Source of the DNA: an uncultured Caulobacter sp.
GTDB lineage: Bacteria; Pseudomonadota; Alphaproteobacteria; Caulobacterales; Caulobacteraceae
Assembly: GCA_937991555.1 (NCBI GenBank)
Contig: CALKHU010000117.1
Location: 1 to 21,234 of the forward strand
DNA length: 21,234 nucleotides
Direction: 5' to 3'
The position numbers were made by a program, and so were the translations under genes. The notes beneath the pieces are model-generated. The model had not been told where the DNA came from. It saw only the letters and a program-made list of their open reading frames with translations, and searched no databases. Position 1 is the stretch's first letter. Each line of letters opens with the position of its first letter. Below are positions 4,888 to 13,696 of the stretch, one piece after another.

Positions 4888-6546
4888 ATGAACCGTCGAA
4901 GCTTCCTCCTGACCAGCGCCGCCGCCGCCGTCGCCCTTCCCGCCCTCGGCGCCGGGAACGGCTTCCTGCTGTTCGGCGGGCCGATCCACGTCATCGGCGC
5001 GACGGGCGAAAGCGCGGTCGAGGCGCTTGTGGCGCGTGACGGCAAGGTCGCCTTCATCGGCGCTCTCGACGAGGCCCGGGCACAGGCCGCGGGCCTGCCG
5101 GAGATCGACCTGAAGGGCGCCGCCGCCTTTCCGGGCTTCGTCGACTCCCATGTGCACCTGACCGGCGTCGGCCTTCGCGAGATGACGCTGAATCTCGACC
5201 AGGCGACGTCCGTCGCCGGGCTGGTCGAGGCCCTCACCGCATGGAACGCCGCCCATCCGGGCAGGGAGCCGCTGACCGGGCGGGGCTGGATCGAGACCCA
5301 CTGGCCAGAGAAGCGCTTCCCGACCCGCGCCGACCTCGACGCCGCTGTACCGGACCGACCTGTGGTGCTGCAGCGGGCCGACGGGCACGCCGTCGTCCTG
5401 AACTCGGCCGCGCTCGATCTCGCCGGCATCACCGCCGCCACGCCGGACCCGGCCGGCGGCCGCATCGAACGGGACGCCGCCGGCGAGCCGACCGGCATGC
5501 TCGTCGACGCCGCCATGGCGCTGATCGACCGCAGGCTGCCGCCCCTGTCGTTCGCGCGGCGCAAGGCGGCGCTTGAGCGGGCGGTGAGCCTCTACGCGGC
5601 CCGCGGCTGGACCGGGGCGGTCAACATGAGCACCGAGGCGGACGATGTCCGGGCGCTGGAGGCCCTGGCGGCGGAGGGCAGACTCCCCATCCGGGTGGAT
5701 GTGTTCATGACGCCCGGGGATTCGGCGGCGGTGCTGAAGCGAGGCCCCTATGCAGATCCGACCGGCACGGTCCGCGTGCGCGGCGTGAAGCTCTACATGG
5801 ACGGGGCGCTCGGTTCCCGGGGCGCGGCGTTGCTGGCCCCCTACAGCGACCGGCCCGACACGTCCGGCCTGCTGCTGGCCGAGCACGGCCGGACGCAGGC
5901 GATGCTCCGCCAGGCGCTGTCCGTTCGCGCCCAGGTCGCCATGCACGCCATCGGCGACCGCGGCGTGAGACTGGTGCTCGACTGGTTCGACGAGGTCCTC
6001 ACGAGCGATCCCGAGGCCGCGAAGGCGGTGGTCTGGCGGGTCGAGCACGCCCAGATCGTCAGTCGCGCCGACATGCCGCGCTTCGCCCGTCTGAACGTCG
6101 TCGCCTCGATGCAGCCTTCGCATGCGATCGGAGACCTCTACTTCGCCCCGGCGCGCCTCGGCCCCGACCGGCTTGACGGCGCCTACGCCTGGCAAAGCCT
6201 TCTGCTCGACGACGCCCGCCTGGCGTTCGGCTCCGACGCCCCCGTCGAGGTCGGTGACCCGCGCATAGAGTTTTACGCCGCCGTCGCGCGCAGGGACCTG
6301 GCCGGCCGGTCCGGCGACGACTGGCGGCCGCAGGAGGCCCTGACCCGCGAGTCGGCCCTCGCCGCCTTCACGACGGGCGCCGCCCACGCTGTCCAGCGCA
6401 CCGACGTCGGCGGCCTGCAGCCGGGCCAGGCGGCCGATATCAGCGTCTTCTCGGAGGATGTCATGGTCGCGCCGGCCACCCGGCTGCCGACGATGAAGCC
6501 GGTCCTGACCATCGTCGCGGGCAGGGTCGTGCACGACGCCCGCTAG
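4888..6546 (+). CDS. Tat-exported YtcJ-like metal-dependent amidohydrolase
   Basis: A 552-residue amidohydrolase family 3 enzyme (YtcJ/NfdA-type), a TIM-barrel metal hydrolase usually acting on amides or N-acyl groups. The start at 4888 is chosen because it gives a classical twin-arginine signal, MNRRSFLLTSAAAAVALPALGAG; a frame opening at 4816 adds 24 residues with no export logic. Metal and catalytic residues are visible: HVH (His88, His90) in FVDSHVHLTG, the probable carboxylated Lys301 in VKLYMDGALGSRGA, His353 in MHAIGD, His387 in EHAQI and Asp450 in FGSDAP. The C-terminus GGLQPGQAADISVFSED is the usual urease-like small domain. No lipobox. It is divergent from the DUF1080 gene and stands alone; the substrate cannot be read from the sequence. 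Confidence 0.9.
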   Translation: MNRRSFLLTSAAAAVALPALGAGNGFLLFGGPIHVIGATGESAVEALVARDGKVAFIGALDEARAQAAGLPEIDLKGAAAFPGFVDSHVHLTGVGLREMTLNLDQATSVAGLVEALTAWNAAHPGREPLTGRGWIETHWPEKRFPTRADLDAAVPDRPVVLQRADGHAVVLNSAALDLAGITAATPDPAGGRIERDAAGEPTGMLVDAAMALIDRRLPPLSFARRKAALERAVSLYAARGWTGAVNMSTEADDVRALEALAAEGRLPIRVDVFMTPGDSAAVLKRGPYADPTGTVRVRGVKLYMDGALGSRGAALLAPYSDRPDTSGLLLAEHGRTQAMLRQALSVRAQVAMHAIGDRGVRLVLDWFDEVLTSDPEAAKAVVWRVEHAQIVSRADMPRFARLNVVASMQPSHAIGDLYFAPARLGPDRLDGAYAWQSLLLDDARLAFGSDAPVEVGDPRIEFYAAVARRDLAGRSGDDWRPQEALTRESALAAFTTGAAHAVQRTDVGGLQPGQAADISVFSEDVMVAPATRLPTMKPVLTIVAGRVVHDAR

Positions 6547-6609
6547 CGGCGCGCGGAACGATCGTCGCGGCTACTTGTTCACACCCCGCGACTCTCCCAC
6601 CTTTCGATC

Positions 6610-9134
<2,525 letters not shown>

Positions 9135-9138
<4 letters not shown>

Positions 9139-9440
9139 CCGACGCCGGGTCCTGCCGCGCGGACGTCTGGCTCTGGCGCGCCCGGTTCTTCAAGACCCGC
9201 TCCATGGCCGCCCGCTATGTCGACGAAGGGCGCGTCCGCCTGACCCGGGCGGGCGACGCCGGCCGCCTCGACAAGGCCTCGCGCGGCCTGAAGCTGGGCG
9301 ACGAGCTGGTCTTCGCCCTCGGCGGACGGGTCATCGCGGTGCGCATCGACGCGTTCGGCGAGCGGCGTGGGCCGGCGCGCGAGGCGCAGGGGCTCTATAC
9401 GGCGCTGCCCGCCGCCGGCGCGGGCCCGCAGATTTCCTGA
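9135..9440 (+). CDS. S4-domain RNA-binding protein, Hsp15-like
   Basis: A 101-residue protein that is essentially one S4 RNA-binding domain (DVWLWRARFFKTRSMAARYVDEGRVRL at residues 10-36, then a basic loop and LKLGDELVF at about 52-60), matching Hsp15/HslR, which in E. coli binds the free 50S subunit carrying a stranded nascent chain. The short C-terminus (RRGPAREAQGLYTAL) also fits that family. The start is GTG at 9135, overlapping the TGA of the helicase gene, so translation is likely coupled. Placement after an RNA helicase suggests a shared role in RNA or ribosome quality control, which is inference. Confidence 0.87.
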
Positions 9441-9463
9441 ACCGGCCGCGAGACCTCGCCGCA

Positions 9464-9492
9464 TTGACAAGCCGGGCCTCGCCTCCGAAAAG
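9464..9492 (+). promoter_or_regulatory. Possible promoter for fdxA
   Basis: A perfect TTGACA lies at 9464-9469 in the 89-bp gap before fdxA. A 17-base spacer leads to GAAAAG (9487-9492), a poor -10. The -35 is convincing, the -10 is not, so read-through from the helicase operon remains an alternative. Confidence 0.35.
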
Positions 9493-9529
9493 GCCCCGCG
9501 CCGCAACGTCTGGACAGTCTCGATTTCCG

Positions 9530-9871
9530 ATGACCTACATCGTCACCGACCCCTGCATTAAGTGCAAGTTCATGGACTGCGTGGAGGTCTGTCCGGTCGA
9601 CTGCTTCTACGAAGGCGAGAACTTCCTCGTCATCAACCCGGACGAATGCATCGACTGCGGCGTCTGCGAGCCGGAATGCCCGGTCGACGCCATCAAGCCG
9701 GACACCGAGGACGAGCCCGACGGCAAGTGGCTGCGGATCAATTCCGAGTACGCCGCGGTCTGGCCGAACATCACCGTCAAGGGCGAACCGCCGGCGGACA
9801 AGGAACAGTACGAGCGCGAGACCGGCAAGTTCGAGAAGTACTTCAGCGAGAAGCCCGGCTCGGGCAGCTGA
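9530..9871 (+). CDS. fdxA: Seven-iron ferredoxin (3Fe-4S / 4Fe-4S), FdxA
   Basis: A 113-residue small cytoplasmic electron carrier very similar to Azotobacter ferredoxin I. Nine cysteines are visible: 9, 12, 17, 21, 25, 40, 43, 46 and 50. By alignment with Azotobacter FdI, Cys9, Cys17 and Cys50 bind the 3Fe-4S cluster and Cys21, Cys40, Cys43 and Cys46 bind the 4Fe-4S cluster, leaving Cys12 and Cys25 free. The VCPVDCFYEG and CIDCGVCEPECPVDAI motifs and the long C-terminal tail (to EKYFSEKPGSGS) are typical. ATG 9530 was chosen from the conserved MTYIVTDPCIKC start; the frame remains open far upstream, but only because stops are rare at this GC content. It lies between the S4 gene and carD and ends in its own hairpin terminator. 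Confidence 0.96.
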   Translation: MTYIVTDPCIKCKFMDCVEVCPVDCFYEGENFLVINPDECIDCGVCEPECPVDAIKPDTEDEPDGKWLRINSEYAAVWPNITVKGEPPADKEQYERETGKFEKYFSEKPGSGS

Positions 9872-9882
9872 GGCCCGGCCTC

Positions 9883-9925
9883 GCGAATCCCGAGCGCTCC
9901 GCTGGGATTCCGCAACCCTTTCTTT
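9883..9925 (+). terminator. Terminator of fdxA, with GANTC on both arms
   Basis: A long hairpin at 9883-9913 (GCG-AATCCC, a bulged G, AGCG, loop CTC, CGCT, GGGATT, bulged C, CGC) is followed by a T-rich stretch (CCCTTTCTTT). Each arm contains a CcrM-type site, GAATC at 9885-9889 and GATTC at 9906-9910. Position 12 bases after the fdxA stop supports a terminator role. Confidence 0.7.
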
Positions 9926-10049
9926 GTGTTCATTTTTGTGATAGGGTCTTGACTGACGTGACGGGTCCGCCGTCGCGCCTTGGTTCAAGAACAGCCGCAA
10001 CCGAACGGCGCGCCTACACAAGGGCGAGGGTGTCCTAGAGACCTGTTCA

Positions 10050-10063
10050 ATTCGATATCGAAT
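10050..10063. promoter_or_regulatory. 14-bp perfect palindrome upstream of carD
   Basis: ATTCGATATCGAAT is a perfect inverted repeat with no spacer. Its right end continues into GAATC (10060-10064), a CcrM methylation site. It is AT-rich within GC-rich surroundings and lies 124 bp before the carD start, so it is a candidate binding site for a dimeric regulator. No regulator can be named. Confidence 0.45.
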
Positions 10064-10099
10064 CCTCCGGGGCGCAGCCGCGGTCGGGATTCTTGTCGT

Positions 10100-10166
10100 C
10101 TCTGTCCAGGCTACGGACGCCGCCGGCATCGACGCTGCGGCCCGCGGAGAACACCCGCGGACAGGG
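10100..10166 (+). promoter_or_regulatory. Competing stem-loops in the carD leader
   Basis: CTCTGTCC (10100-10107) can pair over eight bases, with one G-U pair, with GGACAGGG (10159-10166), enclosing about 51 nt. A second helix, CCGCGG (10142-10147) with CCGCGG (10155-10160), uses two of the same bases (10159-10160), so the full helices cannot coexist. The structure ends 20 bases before the carD ATG, next to the ribosome-binding site AGAAGGA. Regulation of carD translation is inference. Confidence 0.35.
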
Positions 10167-10186
10167 TGCTAGAGAAGGACGATCTG

Positions 10187-10690
10187 ATGAGCAAGCAAGG
10201 TCTGGCGTTTTCGGTCGACGATCACGTGGTGTACCCGGCGCACGGCGTCGGCACGATCCGCGCGATCGAGACCCAGGAAGTCGCCGGCATGTCGCTCGAG
10301 GTCTATGTCATCACCTTCGACCACGAGAAGATGACGCTGCGCGTTCCGACCAAGAAGGCCGTCACCTCCGGCCTGCGCCCGCTGGCCGAAGGCACCATCG
10401 TGACCAAGGCGCTGACCACCCTGAAGGGCCGCGCCCGCGTGAAGCGCACCATGTGGTCGCGCCGCGCCCAGGAGTACGAAGCCAAGATCAACTCCGGCGA
10501 CCTGATCTCGATCGCCGAGGTGGTCCGCGACCTGCACCGCGCCGAGAACCAGCCGGAACAGTCCTACTCGGAGCGTCAGCTCTATGAGTCGGCGCTGGAC
10601 CGCATGGCCCGCGAAGTCGCCGCGATCGAGAAGATCGACCGCGACGCCGCCGTCGGCATCCTGACGAAGTCGCTGCAGAAGGCCGCGTAG
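10187..10690 (+). CDS. cdnL: CarD/CdnL-family RNA polymerase-binding regulator
   Basis: A 167-residue CarD-like protein. The N-terminal RNA-polymerase-interacting domain (SVDDHVVYPAHGVGTIRAIETQEVAG..EVYVITFDHEKMTLRVPTKK, residues about 9-64) is followed by the helical DNA-contacting domain (LTTLKGRARVKRTMWSRRAQEYEAKINSGDLISIAEVVRDLH and SERQLYESALDRMAREVAAI). Such proteins bind the beta subunit and stabilise open complexes at rRNA and other growth-related promoters; in Caulobacter the homologue is CdnL. The length is that of CdnL, without the extra domain of Myxococcus CarD. The start ATG has AGAAGGA upstream. A long structured leader and a strong terminator suggest a separate transcript. Confidence 0.94.
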   Translation: MSKQGLAFSVDDHVVYPAHGVGTIRAIETQEVAGMSLEVYVITFDHEKMTLRVPTKKAVTSGLRPLAEGTIVTKALTTLKGRARVKRTMWSRRAQEYEAKINSGDLISIAEVVRDLHRAENQPEQSYSERQLYESALDRMAREVAAIEKIDRDAAVGILTKSLQKAA

Positions 10691-10720
10691 GCGGTTTCAG
10701 CTTCGGCTCGAAAGACAGGA

Positions 10721-10747
10721 ACCCCCGGTCGCAAGATCGGGGGTTTT
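10721..10747 (+). terminator. Rho-independent terminator of carD
   Basis: A 10-bp stem (ACCCCCGGTC / GATCGGGGGT, with one G-U pair) capped by a GCAA tetraloop of the stable GNRA class runs straight into TTTT at 10744-10747. It begins 30 bases after the carD stop. Confidence 0.94.
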
Positions 10748-10764
10748 CCTTTGAACGCCCACAC

Positions 10765-10890
10765 CCGCCATCCTCGCGCTCGTCGCGAGGACCCATGAAC
10801 ACGGCGACGGGCAAGTAGAACCCGGATCACTCCGCGCCTTTTCGTCGGGTCATCAAGCATGGGTCCTGGGAACAGGTCCGAGGATGACGG
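10765..10890. repeat. REP/BIME-like long imperfect inverted repeat
   Basis: The arms at 10765-10797 and 10858-10890 are inverted copies matching at about 25 of 33 positions, both ending in AGGACCCATG when read inwards. Each arm has its own internal hairpin: CCTCGCG / CGCGAGG around CTCGT in the left arm and CCTG / CAGG around GGAA in the right arm. The 60 bp between the arms show no gene. It lies between two converging genes, directly after the carD terminator, the usual place for bacterial interspersed mosaic elements. I recall similar ATCCTCG...AGGACCCATG elements as common in Caulobacterales intergenic DNA, but cannot verify this here. Confidence 0.8.
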
Positions 10891-10895
10891 AAGAG

Positions 10896-11816
10896 CTACG
10901 CCGCTTCCGCTGTCGACTTCTCCAGCCCCGCGTCCCGCAGCAGCCGCGCCTGCTCGGCCGGCTTTCGCCACAGGAAGTCGGCGGGCAGGCCGAGCCGCGT
11001 GCTGGCCTGGGCCGGCGGCGAGGCCGGATCGAACCGGCGTTCCGCCAGGCGGCCGGCGGCCTTGAGGGCCAGGCGGTCGGCCAGCGTCAGGTCATACGCC
11101 CGGCCCAGCTGCAGCTTGTCTCGGACCAGGTCGGGCAACAGCGAGACCGACGCCCGCGCCAGCGCGCGGTGCAGGAACTTCGGCACGGTCGGCGCCGCCG
11201 TTCCCGACTGGATGATGCCGAGGAACTCGTCGACGATCGGGTGCGGCTCGAAGCGCGGCGCCAGCTTCTCCATCATGCCCATGAAGTCGGCCGTGGACTT
11301 CGGAGAATACTGCACGCCGTACAGGGCCGGGATCGCCGAGGCCTCACTGTAGAACCGCGTCTTCTCCGCCTCGCTTAGCGGCGAGACGAAGCGGTCGTAG
11401 GCGTTCAGGAAGCCATAGCCCGCCGTCGCGGCGACCCAGTCGAGCAGCTCCGGATCGAGCGCCCTGTAGGCCTCGCCCTTCGGCGTCACCCCGTTGACCT
11501 TGGCGTGCATGTTGGTGACGCCCTGGATCACGCGCCTGGCCGCGCTCTGGGGGCCATAGACGCCGACCATGGCGGCGATGCCGGTGCGCTTGCTGCGCCC
11601 GATCGGGTCGGCCTTGTAGGTCGAGTGGTCCCAGACGCCGGACCGGATGCGCGCGTCGGCGAATTCGAGCAGCACCGCCGCCACGCCGCCGATCCCGAGC
11701 GCGATCGGGTTCTTGTAGATCCGCCAGGCCATCGACGAGGGGTGCAGGAAGGCCGGCTCGCCCTTCGGACTGGCGTAGTCGATCTTCCAGCCCAGGTAGG
11801 AGGTCGGTTCGGTCAT
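10896..11816 (-). CDS. MpaB-type oxygenase family protein (DUF2236)
   Basis: A 306-residue all-helical protein of the DUF2236 / 'oxygenase MpaB' family, which includes rubber oxygenase Lcp-type haem proteins and fungal MpaB. Recognisable segments are an N-terminal WRIYKNPIALGIGGVAAVLLEFADARI, the GVWDHSTYKADPIGRSKRTG region with a conserved His, HAKVNGVTPKGEAYRALDPELLDWVAATAGYGFLNAYDRF, and a C-terminal helical block ending in an Ala/Glu tail. The residues around LDPELLDWVAAT are the best family signature. The start ATG 11816 (MTEPTSYLG) is preferred over the frame opening at 11894, which would cover the operator sites. It is divergent from a TetR gene and very likely its target. Haem-dependent oxidation of a hydrophobic substrate is expected from family knowledge; the substrate is unknown. 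Confidence 0.82.
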   Translation of the reverse strand: MTEPTSYLGWKIDYASPKGEPAFLHPSSMAWRIYKNPIALGIGGVAAVLLEFADARIRSGVWDHSTYKADPIGRSKRTGIAAMVGVYGPQSAARRVIQGVTNMHAKVNGVTPKGEAYRALDPELLDWVAATAGYGFLNAYDRFVSPLSEAEKTRFYSEASAIPALYGVQYSPKSTADFMGMMEKLAPRFEPHPIVDEFLGIIQSGTAAPTVPKFLHRALARASVSLLPDLVRDKLQLGRAYDLTLADRLALKAAGRLAERRFDPASPPAQASTRLGLPADFLWRKPAEQARLLRDAGLEKSTAEAA

Positions 11817-11837
11817 CGCAGGCCCCGCACAGAATCT

Positions 11838-11851
11838 GTATCGCTTGATAT
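11838..11851. promoter_or_regulatory. TetR operator, copy 1
   Basis: GTATCGCTTGATAT fits the pattern GTATCGCNNGATAT shared with copy 2 and holds the imperfect palindrome TATCGCTTGATA. It lies 22 bp upstream of the oxygenase start codon, where a bound dimer would block its promoter or leader. Confidence 0.72.
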
Positions 11852-11863
11852 GCTTTGGGGTCC

Positions 11864-11877
11864 GTATCGCGCGATAT
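11864..11877. promoter_or_regulatory. TetR operator, copy 2
   Basis: GTATCGCGCGATAT contains the perfect 12-bp palindrome TATCGCGCGATA and matches copy 1 at 12 of 14 positions. The copies are offset by 26 bp. It lies 30 bp before the TTG start of the TetR gene and overlaps a TATAGA that could serve as its -10, so autorepression is likely. Confidence 0.75.
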
Positions 11878-11906
11878 AGATTGTGGCAAGTCACAGGAAT
11901 CGTCGC

Positions 11907-12581
11907 TTGCCGCCCGCCCCTCCCGCCGAGACCAGCGTCACCGCCCGCTACCGCAAGGGCGACGAAGCGCGCGGCCGTATCCTCGAATCGGCGCTGGCGG
12001 CGTTCGGAGCCGATGGCTTCAAGGGAGCGACCACGCGCCAGATCGCCGAAGAGGCCGGGGTCAGCCTGCCGGCGCTGAGATACTACTTCGGGGGCAAGGA
12101 GGGGCTGTACCTGGCCTGCGCCCAGGAGATCGTCGATCGCTACGGCCAGCGCCTGCTGTCGCCGATCGCGGGCGCCTGGACCGCGCTGCCGCCGGACCCG
12201 TCGCCCGAGGCGGCCCGGGCGGCGCTGAAGACCGTTCTGGGCGCGCTCGCCGAGCTGCTGGTCGGCACGCGCGAGGCGGAGGTCTGGACCGGCTTCGTGC
12301 TGCGCGAGATGGCCGAACCTGGCCCGGCGTTCGACATCCTCTATGGCCAGGTCTGGGCGCCCGGCGTCGACCTGATCGCCCGCCTGATCGGCTGGATCCT
12401 GCCCGACCGGCCGACCGAGGCTGTGCGGATCGAGGCCTTTCTGCTGGTCTCCAGCCTGACGTCCTTCAGCATCGTGCGGCCGGTGGCGCTGAAGTATCTC
12501 GCCTGGTCCGACGCCGGCGGCGAACGCCTGGCAGCGGTGCGGCGGGTCATCGACGGCCAGGTCGACCGGCTGTCCCCATGA
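11907..12581 (+). CDS. TetR/AcrR-family regulator with CecR-like C-terminal domain
   Basis: A TetR-family repressor. The N-terminal helix-turn-helix is ARGRILESALAAFGADGFKGATTRQIAEEAGVSLPALRYYFGGKEGLY; the ligand domain (REAEVWTGFVLREMAEPGPAFDILYGQVWAPGVDLIARLIGWIL) matches the CecR/YbiH (DUF1956) type. I place the start at TTG 11907 because AGGA at 11895-11898 sits eight bases upstream; the in-frame GTG at 11883 has no ribosome-binding site. The TTG start gives 224 residues. It is divergent from the MpaB-type oxygenase with two matching palindromes between them, and overlaps the DUF938 gene by four bases (ATGA), so it should control both its own two-gene operon and the oxygenase. The ligand is unknown, probably a hydrophobic compound. 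Confidence 0.88.
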   Translation: MPPAPPAETSVTARYRKGDEARGRILESALAAFGADGFKGATTRQIAEEAGVSLPALRYYFGGKEGLYLACAQEIVDRYGQRLLSPIAGAWTALPPDPSPEAARAALKTVLGALAELLVGTREAEVWTGFVLREMAEPGPAFDILYGQVWAPGVDLIARLIGWILPDRPTEAVRIEAFLLVSSLTSFSIVRPVALKYLAWSDAGGERLAAVRRVIDGQVDRLSP

Positions 12582-13180
12582 CCGCCCTCCCCGCCTCGCC
12601 GTCGTCCGCCCGCAACCGCGAGCCGCTCCTGGCGGTGCTGTCTCGCTGGCTTCCGCCCGCCGGGACCGTTCTGGAGGTGGCCAGCGGCCTGGGCGAACAC
12701 GCCGCCTGGTTCGCCGAGGCGCTGCCGGGCCTCACCTGGCAGCCGACCGACGCCAGCCCGGAGGCGAGGTCGATCATCGCCGCGCGGGTCGGGGCGGCGG
12801 GCCTGGCGAACCTGCGCCCGCCCCTCGCGCTGGATGCGTCCGCGCCCGAAACCTGGCCCGCCGAACGGGCCGACGCCGTCGTCTGCATCAACATGATCCA
12901 CATCGCCCCCTGGGCGGCGACCCGGGGTCTGATGGCCGGCGCCGCGCGCGTGCTCGCTGAGGGCGGCGTGCTCTGCCTCTACGGCCCCTACCTGGAGGCC
13001 GGCGTGGCGACAGCGCCCGGCAACCTCGCCTTCGACGCCGACCTGCGCCGACGCGACCCCGCCTGGGGCCTGCGCGACCTCGATGCGGTCAGGGCGGAGG
13101 CGGCGGCCAATGGGCTGACGTTCGAAGAACGCGTCGCCATGCCGGCCAACAATCTGTCGCTGCTGTTTCGCCGCGCCTGA
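12578..13180 (+). CDS. DUF938 SAM-dependent methyltransferase-like protein
   Basis: A 200-residue protein of the DUF938 family, which has the fold of class I S-adenosylmethionine-dependent methyltransferases; its substrate is not known. The N-terminus SSARNREPLLAVLSRWLP is a family hallmark, followed by the SAM-binding motif I, VLEVASGLGEHAAWFAEALPG (about residues 28-48), the acidic strand-2 end WQPTDASPEARSI, the post-motif DAVVCINMIHIAPWAATRGLM and GGVLCLYGPYLEAG, and the C-terminal WGLRDLDAVRAEAAANGL plus NNLSLLFRR. The ATG overlaps the TGA of the TetR gene (ATGA), so the two are translated together. Why a DUF938 protein follows this regulator is unclear. Confidence 0.88.
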   Translation: MTALPASPSSARNREPLLAVLSRWLPPAGTVLEVASGLGEHAAWFAEALPGLTWQPTDASPEARSIIAARVGAAGLANLRPPLALDASAPETWPAERADAVVCINMIHIAPWAATRGLMAGAARVLAEGGVLCLYGPYLEAGVATAPGNLAFDADLRRRDPAWGLRDLDAVRAEAAANGLTFEERVAMPANNLSLLFRRA

Positions 13181-13246
13181 GGCGTGGACTGCCGCAACGG
13201 CGCCCGCCTAGGCTCCCGCCTTCCCGATCGGTCATCGAGTCCCAGC

Positions 13247-13696
13247 ATGAAACCGCCCGCCTGGCGCCAGGATCCCGCCGTCTATCCGCACAGCTTCCTG
13301 ATTCAGACGCGCTACCGCGACGAGGACGGCCTGCACCACATCAACAACATCGCCGTCGCCGCCTACTATGACGAGACCCGCGCCAGGTTCTCGCGCGCGG
13401 TGTTCACGGCCGCCAACCTCATGGACCGGGTGCGGATCGTCACCGCCGACAGTCGGGTGACCTACCTCGGCGAGGTCTTCCATCCCGACGAGTTCGAGGT
13501 TCGGTCCGGGATCCTGCGCATCGGCACGGCGTCCTACGAGATCGGCCAGGCGATGTTCCAGAAGGGCCGCTGCGTCGGCGTCTGCACCACGACCTTCGTC
13601 CAGGCTTCGGCGGAGGGATCGAGCCCGCTGGCCCCGTCCCTCCGCGCGGCGCTGGAGGCGATGATGATCAGGACGCCGGAACCGGCGGCCGGCTGA
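13247..13696 (+). CDS. Hot-dog fold acyl-CoA thioesterase (4HBT type)
   Basis: A 149-residue single hot-dog domain thioesterase predicted to hydrolyse an acyl-CoA. The characteristic 4HBT segment is TRYRDEDGLHHINNIAVAAYYDETRARF (residues 21-48), with acidic residues 25-27, His31 and the Asn33-Asn34 pair in the place of the DxxxHxNN active-site motif. TYLGEVFHPDEFEVRSGILRIGTASYEIGQAMFQKGRCVGVCTTTFV gives the long central strands. ATG 13247 is chosen because the frame upstream (to 13184) gives an atypical, Arg/Ser-rich leader; the ribosome-binding site is weak (CGAG). It converges with the DUF2239 gene, with a 29-bp overlap of the 3' ends. The acyl substrate cannot be predicted. Confidence 0.82.
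   Translation: MKPPAWRQDPAVYPHSFLIQTRYRDEDGLHHINNIAVAAYYDETRARFSRAVFTAANLMDRVRIVTADSRVTYLGEVFHPDEFEVRSGILRIGTASYEIGQAMFQKGRCVGVCTTTFVQASAEGSSPLAPSLRAALEAMMIRTPEPAAG

Larger units (their letters stand above)
9914..10186 (+). other. Promoter and long leader region of carD
   Basis: With the fdxA terminator, this makes a 315-base stretch without a gene between fdxA and carD. It opens with the most AT-rich run nearby (9915-9955, CTTTCTTTGTG...CATTTTTGTGATAG...TTGACT), a likely promoter zone in which I cannot fix the hexamers with confidence. It then holds a 14-bp palindrome (10050-10063), a second GATTC (10088-10092) and two competing stem-loops (10100-10166). The carD frame is open back to 9980, but the extra codons have no resemblance to CarD and no ribosome-binding site. 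Confidence 0.5.

Noticed and set aside
4681..6534. A 617-codon minus-strand frame covering the amidohydrolase gene
   Set aside because: Antisense artefact of high GC content; only its last 23 codons fall in the repeat and are discussed as a possible small ORF.
6564..6592. GTCGCGG...CCGCGAC inverted repeat after the amidohydrolase gene, as a terminator
   Set aside because: The 7-bp arms are separated by a 15-base loop and no T run follows; too weak to call.
9980..10186. An in-frame N-terminal extension of CarD of 69 codons
   Set aside because: The extension does not resemble CarD, lacks a ribosome-binding site and covers the structured leader; ATG 10187 has AGAAGGA upstream and fits known CdnL N-termini.
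11883..11906. GTG 11883 as the start of the TetR protein
   Set aside because: No ribosome-binding site precedes it, and it lies only five bases after the second operator; TTG 11907 has AGGA at good spacing. N-terminal sequencing would settle it.
13668..13696. 29-bp convergent overlap of the thioesterase and DUF2239 genes as a regulatory device
   Set aside because: Short 3' overlaps of convergent genes are common in compact genomes; no terminator or conserved motif suggests more.
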